From an uncultured Oscillibacter sp. (GTDB taxonomy: Bacteria > Bacillota > Clostridia > Oscillospirales > Oscillospiraceae): a stretch of 17,599 nt of DNA. The DNA is taken from assembly GCF_910579365.1 (NCBI RefSeq), contig NZ_CAJTUX010000056.1:1-17599 (forward strand), written 5' to 3'. Both the position numbers and the translations under genes were made by a program. Positions within the stretch are counted from its first letter, which is position 1. The number at the start of each line of letters is the position of its first letter. The notes beneath the pieces are model-generated. The model did no database searches. It saw nothing but the letters and a program-made list of their open reading frames with translations, and was not told where the DNA came from. This document shows, in pieces, positions 4,949-12,000 of the stretch.

Positions 4949-6559
4949 TTAACGCAAATGCAACAATTTTGCCAATTTTGTCCCATGGGGTATCGTTTTC
5001 AGGTCCTCCGCCCGCAAAATGCGCAGCACCACCACCAAAACGGCGTAAACGATTACTCCCGCCAGGATGCCGCAGAGGGTGGCGATGGCGTTGGCGCCGT
5101 AAGCCGAGTGTCCCGACAGGGCCCGGCTCACGAAGCCGTGGGCCGCCCAGGCCGCGCCGCCCATCAGCGCGGAGGCGGCGGCGGGCTTGGCAAAGAGCTG
5201 GAGGTACCGCGTCCTGCCCGGGGAATACTTCCAGACAAAGATCAAGTTCAGGCCCGCGATGACGGCATAGCAGCACAGCGTCGAGATGGGCGCGCCATGG
5301 ATGTTGATATCCGGGGTTCCCACCAGAATATAGTTCATGACGATCTTCACAAGACCGCCTGTGATGACGGTAAAAATGGGAATCTGCACCTTGCCGTAGG
5401 TCTGCAAAATGGCGTTGGTCAGGTTCATCACGCAAATGAAAATACAGGCAAAGCCCAGGACCCGGAGGTGGGGGCCCGCCGCCAGGGCGGCCTCCGGCTG
5501 AGCCGGGAGCACCAGGCGCATAATGGGTGTGGCCAGCACGCTGAGCCCCACGCCGCAGGGCAGCGCCAAAATGGCGATGAGCCGGAAAGCGGAGGAGATG
5601 ATCCGGTTCGCCTCCGCCCGGTCCCTGCGGGCCAGGGCCGCCGCCGCCACGGGGATCAGGCTCATGGTCACCGGGAAGACAAAGGAGGGCGGCAGATTCA
5701 CCATGTCCATGGCATAGCCGTACGCGCCTTTCAAGGTCGAGGCGGCCTCCTCCGTCATGCCCAGACCGTTTTGCAGCCGCCCCAGCACGATGGAGGTGTC
5801 CACCAGCGTGATGATGCTCATGGCGGAATTGCTCAGCGTGATCGGCACGCCGATGGCCAGGATGCGCCCCGCCAGCGCCCCGCGGGCGGAGGGGACGTCC
5901 AGTGTCTCCGCCGTGGAGCGATGGGTCAGCAGATAGAAAATCAAAAACAGCATGGACAGCACGGTTCCAATGGTCACGCCCAGGATGGCCCCCGCCGCCA
6001 CAAACTCCCGGCCCATGCCCAGCCGGAAGATATACCAAGCCAGCGCCAGGCCGATGCCCAGCTTGCTCAGCGCCTCCAGCACCTGGGAAACGGCTGTGGG
6101 CGTCATATTCCCCTGGCCCTGGGTATAGCCCCGCATACAGGCCAGAAGGCACACGCAGAACACCGCCGGAGACAGGGCCCGAATGGCCCAGTAGGCGCTC
6201 TCGTTGTGGAGCCGGGCGGCAACCCAGCTGGTGCCGAAGAACATGATGGCAAAGCCCGCCAGCCCCAGGGCGAAGAACATCCAGATGGCTGTGCTGAACA
6301 GCTTCCGCTTCTCATTCTCCCGGCCCTGGGCCTGGGCCTCCGACACCAGCTTGGATAGGGCCAGGGGCAGGCCCGCCGTGGAGATGGACAGCAGGACGTT
6401 GTAAATCTGGTAGGCAGAGTCGAAATAAGTCTTGCCCTCTCTGCCCAGGATGTTGTTCAGGGGAATCTTGTAGAAGAAGCCAATGCCTTTGACCACGGCC
6501 ACCGCCGCCGCCAAAATGGCCGCGCCGCCCAGGAAGGACTGTTTTTTCTTAGTCGACAT
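4949..6559 (-). CDS. spoVB: SpoVB/YabM-like polysaccharide flippase (MOP superfamily)
   Basis: A 536-residue polytopic membrane protein with about 14 hydrophobic segments, related to MurJ and SpoVB. These proteins move lipid-linked wall or polysaccharide precursors across the membrane; SpoVB serves the spore cortex. The N-terminal segment (GGAAILAAAVAVVKGIGFFY) leads into KIPLNNILGREG, typical of the SpoVB/YabM branch; RGYTQGQGNMTPTAVSQVLE (residues about 142-161) is another family signature. I choose ATG 6559, since the in-frame ATG at 6568 directly abuts the GAGG ribosome binding site. It lies upstream of mazG, as yabM does in B. subtilis, which argues for the YabM/SpoVB group. Which lipid it flips cannot be told from sequence. 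Confidence 0.88.
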   Translation of the reverse strand: MSTKKKQSFLGGAAILAAAVAVVKGIGFFYKIPLNNILGREGKTYFDSAYQIYNVLLSISTAGLPLALSKLVSEAQAQGRENEKRKLFSTAIWMFFALGLAGFAIMFFGTSWVAARLHNESAYWAIRALSPAVFCVCLLACMRGYTQGQGNMTPTAVSQVLEALSKLGIGLALAWYIFRLGMGREFVAAGAILGVTIGTVLSMLFLIFYLLTHRSTAETLDVPSARGALAGRILAIGVPITLSNSAMSIITLVDTSIVLGRLQNGLGMTEEAASTLKGAYGYAMDMVNLPPSFVFPVTMSLIPVAAAALARRDRAEANRIISSAFRLIAILALPCGVGLSVLATPIMRLVLPAQPEAALAAGPHLRVLGFACIFICVMNLTNAILQTYGKVQIPIFTVITGGLVKIVMNYILVGTPDINIHGAPISTLCCYAVIAGLNLIFVWKYSPGRTRYLQLFAKPAAASALMGGAAWAAHGFVSRALSGHSAYGANAIATLCGILAGVIVYAVLVVVLRILRAEDLKTIPHGTKLAKLLHLR

Positions 6560-6581
6560 GAAAAGCATACCTCGAATACTT

Positions 6582-6609
6582 AAAAAAATGCGCGGACAGC
6601 CTCTGTCCG
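6582..6609 (-). terminator. Terminator after pnp, upstream of spoVB
   Basis: CGGACAG (6593-6599) pairs with CTGTCCG (6603-6609) around a 3-base loop. On the minus strand the stem is followed by CGCA and seven T (6588-6582). It separates the recJ-to-pnp group from the spoVB group and ends only about 23 bases before the spoVB start. A second imperfect GC-rich hairpin lies at about 6616-6654. Confidence 0.8.
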
Positions 6610-6698
6610 TGAGAGGCGGGCCCCATTGTCCACTTTATGGGACCGGGACCCGCCTTAGACCTAATTCCCTCCGGCGGCACAACCCGCTTTTTCGATGC

Positions 6699-7526
6699 TC
6701 ACATATGCTCCAGGCAGCCCTTCACCAGGGCCGTGAACTTGGGACCCGCAGCCTCTCCCGCCTCAATGACCTCGTCGCCGGAAAGGGGCTGCTCCAGGAC
6801 GCCTGCCGCCATGTTGGTGCACAGGGTAAAGCCCAGGACCCCCATGCCGCAGTGGGCGGCGGTGATGGCCTCCGGCACCGTGGACATGCCCACGGCGTCC
6901 GCCCCCAAAAGGCGGGCGGCCCTGACCTCCGCCGGAGTCTCGTACTGGGGACCGGGGAAAAACATGTAAACGCCTTCCTTCAGGTCCAGACCCTGGGCCC
7001 CGGCAGTATCCCGGGCCTTCTGCTGGAGGCTGGGGGTGTACACATGGCTCATATCCGGGAAGCGGGGCCCCAGCTCCTCAATGTTGGGCCCGCAGAGAGG
7101 GCTGACGCCAAAGAGCTTGATGTGATCGGTAATCAGCATGATGTCCCCCGCGGTCCAGCCGGTGTTCACCGAGCCGGCGGCATTGGTCACCACCAGGGTC
7201 CCGATGCCCAGCAGACGGGCCACCCGGACGGGATACGCCGCGTCGGCGAAGGACCAGCCCTCGTACGTGTGAAGGCGGCCCTGCATCACCGCCACATCCT
7301 GACCCGCCAGACGGCCAAAGAGGAACTGGCCCTTGTGGCCAGGGGCGGTGGAGTGCTTCATATGGGGCACTTCCGCGTAGGGCACGGCAATGGGATTTTC
7401 CACCTCGTCCGCCAGGGCCCCCAGACCGGAGCCCAGAATCAGCAGCACGTTGGGCTGAAAGCCGTTCAGCTTCTCCCGCAGGGCCTGGGCGCTTTCCTGA
7501 TACTGCTTGTAGCTGTAGAATTCCAT
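6699..7526 (-). CDS. pnp: Purine-nucleoside phosphorylase (trimeric type)
   Basis: A 275-residue enzyme that splits inosine or guanosine with phosphate into base and ribose-1-phosphate for purine salvage. Motifs of the trimeric PNP family are all visible: phosphate loop LGSGLG (31-36), PGHKG (62-66), QGRLHTYEG (82-90), TNAAG (114-118), GPQYETPAE (192-200), GMSTVPE (213-219) and base-binding TNMAAG (237-242). The start is ATG 7526 with GAGGAGG upstream; a frame five codons longer exists but runs through the ribosome binding site. It is the last gene of the recJ group, 11 bases after the zinc-ribbon gene, with a terminator downstream. It could equally be named punA or deoD in other schemes. Confidence 0.96.
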   Translation of the reverse strand: MEFYSYKQYQESAQALREKLNGFQPNVLLILGSGLGALADEVENPIAVPYAEVPHMKHSTAPGHKGQFLFGRLAGQDVAVMQGRLHTYEGWSFADAAYPVRVARLLGIGTLVVTNAAGSVNTGWTAGDIMLITDHIKLFGVSPLCGPNIEELGPRFPDMSHVYTPSLQQKARDTAGAQGLDLKEGVYMFFPGPQYETPAEVRAARLLGADAVGMSTVPEAITAAHCGMGVLGFTLCTNMAAGVLEQPLSGDEVIEAGEAAGPKFTALVKGCLEHM

Positions 7527-7537
7527 GATCGTCCTCC

Positions 7538-7981
7538 TCAACTCTTTTCCTCAAATTTTTCGCCGCACTCACGGCAGTAATGATCTTCCTCTCCGGCGGC
7601 AGCGCCGCAGGCGGGGCAGGTCCGGCGCCGGTCTGCCCGGCCCAGGGTCTCGTTGAGACCGTCCAGCTCCCCCTTCAAAGCGTCAATCTCCCGGAGCTTT
7701 TCCAGCAGCGCTTCCGATTCTGAGGGGGTCCCGGTGTGGGTGCCGTAGACCATCTCCCCCACCTCTATCAGCTTTTCGTCCAGCTCGCCCTCCACACGGG
7801 CGGCCTGATACCGGAGCCGCCCGGCTTCCGCCAGCTTCTCCGCCTGTTCAAAGGCCAGCCCCGCCGCGCCCAGGGCCAACTCTCCCGCCTGGACCGCCGC
7901 GCTCAAGGCAAATTCTCCCGCCTGGACCGCCGCGCCGCTGAGGGTGTCAAGCAGGCTGTAGAATGGATTTTGATTGCTCAT
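7538..7981 (-). CDS. Zinc-ribbon protein with a helical N-terminus, function unknown
   Basis: I do not recognise a characterised family for this 147-residue protein. Residues 16-38 hold two copies of an 11-residue repeat (AAVQAGEFALS, AAVQAGELALG), followed by a long charged helical region (about 42-118, likely coiled coil). The C-terminus carries one zinc ribbon with C122, C125, C136 and C139 in a CPAC...CREC pattern. There is no signal peptide or clear membrane segment, although the Ala-rich start is amphipathic. The start is ATG 7981 after AAAGGAG; an open frame eight codons longer spans that site. It lies between the kinase and pnp. Similar small zinc-ribbon proteins are often left unnamed in Clostridia. 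Confidence 0.8.
   Translation of the reverse strand: MSNQNPFYSLLDTLSGAAVQAGEFALSAAVQAGELALGAAGLAFEQAEKLAEAGRLRYQAARVEGELDEKLIEVGEMVYGTHTGTPSESEALLEKLREIDALKGELDGLNETLGRADRRRTCPACGAAAGEEDHYCRECGEKFEEKS
7881..7935 (-). repeat. Direct repeat inside the zinc-ribbon gene
   Basis: A 22-base unit, TCTCCCGCCTGGACCGCCGC plus GC, occurs at 7881-7902 and again identically at 7914-7935, a period of 33 bases. It encodes the repeated AAVQAGE heptad pair. Identity at the nucleotide level points to a recent duplication rather than constraint on the protein alone. Confidence 0.85.
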
Positions 7982-8014
7982 AACCGCTCCTTTCTGTTCG
8001 GCCAACGCCTGATG

Positions 8015-8947
8015 TCAATGGTTGTCGTAGGGACTGCCGCCGATGAACTCCCGGGAGAGAGACTTGGCGGGGATATACTTCTCGTCCAGCGCCTCAATTC
8101 GGTCCAGGCCCCTCAAAATATCCTCCACCACCGCGTATTTCCCTCGGGGAATCTCCTCCAGCAGGGGCACCACAAAGGGCTTCAACACGCTGGCGCTGAG
8201 GGCGAGAGAGGAGTCGAACATAATGTCCGCATTCTCCTTGTAGGGGGAGATATACAGCCGCTCGCCCCGGCGGACGTTCTCCCACAGCTTCAGGGTGAAG
8301 GCCGCGTCGCTGCCCCGGAACTGGAAGTCCCGGACAATCCGGCGGCAGAGACGAATCCAGGATTTATCGAAAACGAGAGTCCCGTCCTCGTCCCGGATAT
8401 CGCTTCGGGCGGCGATATAGAGCTTGAACGCCTTGGGATTCTTGCCCACAATGATGTCGTTCAAGGCGTGAATCCCCTCGAAAATGACCATCTCGTCCGC
8501 CCCCAGGCGCATGGGCTGGGCCAGGATGTCGGAGCGCATCTGCCGGGCGAACTCATACTTGGGGATGTAAATCATCTCTCCCCGGTCCAGCATGGCGAAG
8601 TGCCGGTTCAAAAGGCCGATATCCAGGCAGAAGGGGGACTCGTAGTCCACGGCCCCCTCCCGGTTCCGGGGGACGGTATCCGGGTCAAAGGTGTTGAAAT
8701 AGTTGTCCATGGAGACGGTGTGGGTCCCGATGCCCATCTCCACCAGTCTCTCCTCAATTTTCAGCGCGGTGGTGGTCTTCCCGGAGCCGGAGGGGCCGGA
8801 GAGGAGGATGATGTGAGACAATTCCCGGTGCTCCGCAATTTTCCCGGCGGCGGTCTCCACCTTTTGGGCAAAGAGCGCGTCGCACTCCTGGGCAAAGCCC
8901 GCCGGATCGCTGCGAATGGCCTCGTTGATCCGCTTCAGGGAATACAT
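8015..8947 (-). CDS. Uridine kinase-like P-loop nucleoside kinase
   Basis: A 310-residue kinase of the phosphoribulokinase/uridine kinase family. The Walker A loop GPSGSGKTT is at residues 51-59. SMDNYF (79-84) holds the family's catalytic Asp region, DYESPFCLD (101-109) and IPKYEF (128-133) match the substrate segment, and VIFEGIHALN (154-163) fits Walker B. About 45 residues precede the kinase fold. Longer clostridial homologues carry TGS and synthetase-like domains in front; this one does not. The start is ATG 8947 after AAAGGAG; the open frame continues upstream through hemZ and is not coding there. It is 19 bases after hemZ. The substrate is probably a nucleoside, but exactly which one cannot be seen. 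Confidence 0.88.
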   Translation of the reverse strand: MYSLKRINEAIRSDPAGFAQECDALFAQKVETAAGKIAEHRELSHIILLSGPSGSGKTTTALKIEERLVEMGIGTHTVSMDNYFNTFDPDTVPRNREGAVDYESPFCLDIGLLNRHFAMLDRGEMIYIPKYEFARQMRSDILAQPMRLGADEMVIFEGIHALNDIIVGKNPKAFKLYIAARSDIRDEDGTLVFDKSWIRLCRRIVRDFQFRGSDAAFTLKLWENVRRGERLYISPYKENADIMFDSSLALSASVLKPFVVPLLEEIPRGKYAVVEDILRGLDRIEALDEKYIPAKSLSREFIGGSPYDNH

Positions 8948-8966
8948 GATCTCGGCTCCTTTCCGT

Positions 8967-10439
8967 TCATCGCTCATAAAAGGCGGCGAAATCCGCCTGG
9001 TTGGACCGCGTTTTCTCGGGACGCTCCGTGTACTCCTTGGGGTACTTGGGGTTGAACCGCCGCTGGATGATACGCCGGGAGGGGTCCACCATTTTGGTCG
9101 ACCCTCCTGCGCCGAAGGAGAGAATGGAGCACAGCTCCGACATGATATAGATGTTATACAGGCACTGTCCGCCGGGGCGGGTCCAGCCGATGTTCTCAAA
9201 GCTGCCGGACATGTATTTCTGCCGGTAGAGATAATACGGAGCGTATCCCGCCTGCCGCAGAGCGGGCTCCGCGTGGTCCAGCATCTCCCCCACCGTCTCG
9301 GGGCCGGGGATGGACAGGCCCTCCAGCAGGATGCGGCTTCCTTTTTTCAGCGCCAGGGTATGCACGGTGACGTTGTCCGTGCCGAAGGCGAGACAGCGCG
9401 CCAGGGAACGGCGGAAGCCCTCCGCCGTGTCCTCCGGCAGTCCCGCGATGAGGTCCATGTTTATATGGGGAAACCCCTGCCGCGCCGCCAGCTCCATGGC
9501 GGACTCGATGTCCCCGGAGCTGTGGCGGCGGCCGATGGCCCGGAGGACGTTCTCCTCCATGGTCTGGGGATTGACCGAGATGCGGTGCACCCCATGGGCC
9601 TTCAGCGCCGCCAGCTTCTCCGCCGTGATGGTATCGGGCCGCCCCGCCTCCACGGTGATCTCCCCGCAGCCGTCCAGCGCGGAGCCGAAGGCCGTCTCGA
9701 ACACGGTCAGCACCCGGTCCAGCTGGGCGGCGGTCAGGGTCGTGGGCGTACCGCCGCCCATGTACATGGCCCGGACGCGAAGTCCCCTTTCCCGGGCCAT
9801 GCGGCCCCCCGCCGCAAGCTCCGCCGCCAGGGCGTCCACATAGGGCTCAACCAGCGCGAAACTCTTCTCCACCGACTGGCTGACAAAGGAGCAATAGGCG
9901 CAGCGGGTGGGGCAGAAGGGAATGCCGATATAAACGGCAATGTCCCGGGGACCCAGGCTCTTGGCCGCCTGGAAGGCCGCCGTTCCCGTCTCCGCCGCCA
10001 GGGCCGCCCTCCGGGGCGTGACAAAGTAGTCCCCCTCCAGCATGGCTCCGGCCTCCTCCGGCGCCCCCCCCTTCTCAAGCGCCTCCGTCACCAGCTTGTC
10101 AGGCCGGACGCCGGTGAGCATCCCCCAGGGCGGCGTGTTCCCCGTCCGCTTCCGGTAGGCCAGGAAAAAACAGGCTCCAACCGCGTGCCGCCGCTGTCCC
10201 TCCCGGTCATACTCCGTGCCGGAGAGGAGAACCGGCCAAACGGCGGAAACCGTCTCCCCGCGATAACGGAGCGAGACGGAAACCTCCAGCCGCTCCGCCT
10301 CCTCCCGGCAGGAAACGACGGCCCAGGTCTCGTCGCCGGGCCGAACCGGCTCATAGACCGGCAGCTCCCCGGGGAACAGATTCAACAGACTCTGCTCCAC
10401 GGTATAGCGCTCGTCATGGCCTTGAAATTCCAGTTTCAT
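8967..10439 (-). CDS. hemZ: Oxygen-independent coproporphyrinogen III dehydrogenase HemZ
   Basis: A 490-residue radical SAM protein of the HemZ branch of the HemN family. C176, C180 and C183 (CPTRCAYC) bind the 4Fe-4S cluster; GGGTPT (228-233) contacts SAM. The ~165 residues in front of the radical core, including WGMLTGVRP (105-113), mark it as HemZ rather than HemN or HemW. Known members act on coproporphyrinogen III in anaerobic haem synthesis, but many HemN relatives have other roles. No other haem gene is in view, so the substrate stays open. ATG 10439 overlaps the stop of the MBL-fold gene by four bases (ATGA), which implies translational coupling. Confidence 0.93.
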   Translation of the reverse strand: MKLEFQGHDERYTVEQSLLNLFPGELPVYEPVRPGDETWAVVSCREEAERLEVSVSLRYRGETVSAVWPVLLSGTEYDREGQRRHAVGACFFLAYRKRTGNTPPWGMLTGVRPDKLVTEALEKGGAPEEAGAMLEGDYFVTPRRAALAAETGTAAFQAAKSLGPRDIAVYIGIPFCPTRCAYCSFVSQSVEKSFALVEPYVDALAAELAAGGRMARERGLRVRAMYMGGGTPTTLTAAQLDRVLTVFETAFGSALDGCGEITVEAGRPDTITAEKLAALKAHGVHRISVNPQTMEENVLRAIGRRHSSGDIESAMELAARQGFPHINMDLIAGLPEDTAEGFRRSLARCLAFGTDNVTVHTLALKKGSRILLEGLSIPGPETVGEMLDHAEPALRQAGYAPYYLYRQKYMSGSFENIGWTRPGGQCLYNIYIMSELCSILSFGAGGSTKMVDPSRRIIQRRFNPKYPKEYTERPEKTRSNQADFAAFYER

Positions 10440-11050
10440 GGCGTCTCCCGCAGGGCCTGACGGAGATAGGGATTCTGCCGCCGCTCCTCCTCCAGGGTGG
10501 ATGTCTCCATGTGGCCGGGGCAGACCCGAAGGTCTCCCTCCAGCTCTCCCAGGCGGCGGAGGGAGGCCAGTATCTTCGGCACACTGCCGCCGGGAAAGTC
10601 CGTCCGTCCGCAGGACCCGGCAAACAACGTGTCCCCGCAGAAGAGAAGCTCCCCGCAGCGAAGGGTCACGCTTCCCTCGGAGTGGCCGGGGGTATGGAGG
10701 ATCTGAATCGTCTGCCCGCCCAGAGGCAGGCAGTCCCCCTCGCCATAAAAATTCACCCCGTCCACCTGGGTGCTCAGGGGAAACAGAGACGGGTCCACGT
10801 CCCGAAAATCCCGCTCATGGATATAAATCTCCGCCTGGGGCAGGGCCTTTTTCAGCTCCGCCACGGCGCCGGTGTGGTCATAGTGGCCATGGGTCAGGAG
10901 GATATAGGGAACCTCCAGGCCCTCCAGCGCCTCCAACACCGCAGGCGCGTCCCCGCCGGGGTCGATCACCGCCGCCCGGCGGGTCTCCTCGTCCTCCAGG
11001 ATATAGCAGTTGGTGCCAAGAAAGCCCACCTCCAGCATTTTGACCTTCAT
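10436..11050 (-). CDS. MBL-fold metallo-hydrolase (glyoxalase II-like)
   Basis: A 204-residue metallo-beta-lactamase-fold enzyme. The dinuclear metal site is complete: H54, H56, D58 and H59 (THGHYDH), H123 (TPGHSEGS), D140 (FCGDTLFAG) and H180 (CPGHME). Length and motif spacing match the YqgX/YcbL type of hydroxyacylglutathione-hydrolase-like proteins, which lack the C-terminal glutathione-binding domain of true glyoxalase II. It likely hydrolyses a thioester or similar substrate, not identifiable here. The start is ATG 11050 after GGGAGG. Its stop overlaps the hemZ start. Confidence 0.93.
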   Translation of the reverse strand: MKVKMLEVGFLGTNCYILEDEETRRAAVIDPGGDAPAVLEALEGLEVPYILLTHGHYDHTGAVAELKKALPQAEIYIHERDFRDVDPSLFPLSTQVDGVNFYGEGDCLPLGGQTIQILHTPGHSEGSVTLRCGELLFCGDTLFAGSCGRTDFPGGSVPKILASLRRLGELEGDLRVCPGHMETSTLEEERRQNPYLRQALRETP

Positions 11051-11076
11051 CGGGTTTTCCTCCCTTCTCCCGTCCG

Positions 11077-11493
11077 TCAGGAATTGCCGGGGAGCATATC
11101 GGATTGGTCCTCAAAGCCGGTAAAATCCAGATGCTCTCCCCGCCAGGCGGCCCGGAACAGCTCCACCGCCTCCCGGGCTCCGCCGCAGCGCTCCATGAGA
11201 TGGCCGCCCTCCGGGCCGTTCCAGCCCACGCCCACAATATACTCCCCCGTGTGGGGCCCCATCAGCGCCACGGCGCTCTGGATGAACCAATAGCGGTCCC
11301 CCTGCTTTTGCTCCAGAATCACAAAGCTGTCGTCATGAGGGCCCAGGCGGTCCAGCGCCTGGGCGATATCCTCCCAGTCAAACTGCGAGGCGGGCACGCC
11401 CCCCAGCGACAGCGTCCAGCTCCAGTCCCTGTGGGGCTGAACGCCCGGGGCGGGCTCGTTCTTCGGATGAAAAAGTTTGGAAAAAAGTCCCAT
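11077..11493 (-). CDS. Hypothetical protein between dtd and the MBL-fold hydrolase
   Basis: I do not recognise this 138-residue protein. It starts with an amphipathic or short hydrophobic stretch (MGLFSKLFHPK) that could touch the membrane but is too short to span it. The rest is soluble and rich in Trp, Gly and acidic residues (WSWTLSLGGVPASQFDWEDI, YWFIQSAVALMGPHTGEYIVGVGWNG), with alternating strands and one helix (REAVELFRAAWRGE). No catalytic motif or cysteine cluster is seen. ATG 11493 has GGAGG at good spacing; a GTG three codons earlier lies in the ribosome binding site. It is part of the recJ-to-pnp run, 39 bases after dtd. Confidence 0.8.
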   Translation of the reverse strand: MGLFSKLFHPKNEPAPGVQPHRDWSWTLSLGGVPASQFDWEDIAQALDRLGPHDDSFVILEQKQGDRYWFIQSAVALMGPHTGEYIVGVGWNGPEGGHLMERCGGAREAVELFRAAWRGEHLDFTGFEDQSDMLPGNS

Positions 11494-11532
11494 TGGAAAC
11501 ACCTCCGTCCTCTTGTCCTTCTTAAAAAGCCG

Positions 11533-11976
11533 TCAGGGCTTCTCCGTATCAAACAGGATGGTCACCGGGCCGTGGTTCCGGGAATCCACCTCCATCTTCG
11601 CGCCGAACTCCCCGTGCTCCACGGCAAAGCCCCGTTCCCGGCAGCGCGCCATGAACTTCTCATACAGGGGAATGGCCAAATCCGGCTTCGCCGCGCCGGA
11701 GAAGCCGGGACGGCGGGAGGAGGTATCGGCAAAGAGCGTGAACTGGGAAATGACCAGCAGGCTCCCCCCCACCTGCTCCAGATTGAGGTTCATCTTGTCG
11801 TTCTCATCCTCAAACACGCGGAGGTTGCAGATCTTGTCCGCCAGCTTGACGGCGGTCTCCTCGCCGTCTCCGGGGGCCACGCCCAGGAGAACCAGATAGC
11901 CCTCTCCGATTTTACCGCGGATTTCCCCCTCAATGGCAACCGAGGCGTGCTTGACCCGGGTAACAACTGCGCGCAT
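11533..11976 (-). CDS. dtd: D-aminoacyl-tRNA deacylase
   Basis: A 147-residue DTD of the bacterial type, which frees tRNA from D-amino acids (and from glycine mischarged on tRNA-Ala). Both active-site signatures are present: SQFTL (77-81) and NHGPVT (134-139), whose Gly-cisPro pair rejects L-amino acids. The length is exactly that of the family. ATG 11976 follows AAAAGGAG. It sits 24 bases after rel; the rel-dtd pair is a frequent neighbour set in Firmicutes. Confidence 0.96.
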   Translation of the reverse strand: MRAVVTRVKHASVAIEGEIRGKIGEGYLVLLGVAPGDGEETAVKLADKICNLRVFEDENDKMNLNLEQVGGSLLVISQFTLFADTSSRRPGFSGAAKPDLAIPLYEKFMARCRERGFAVEHGEFGAKMEVDSRNHGPVTILFDTEKP

Positions 11977-12000
11977 GGCAGGTCTCTCCTTTTCCGCCGG

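Noticed and set aside
4866..6152. A 428-codon minus-strand frame overlapping spoVB
   Set aside because: It is a Gly/Arg/His-rich shadow in another frame; the membrane-protein frame is the real one.
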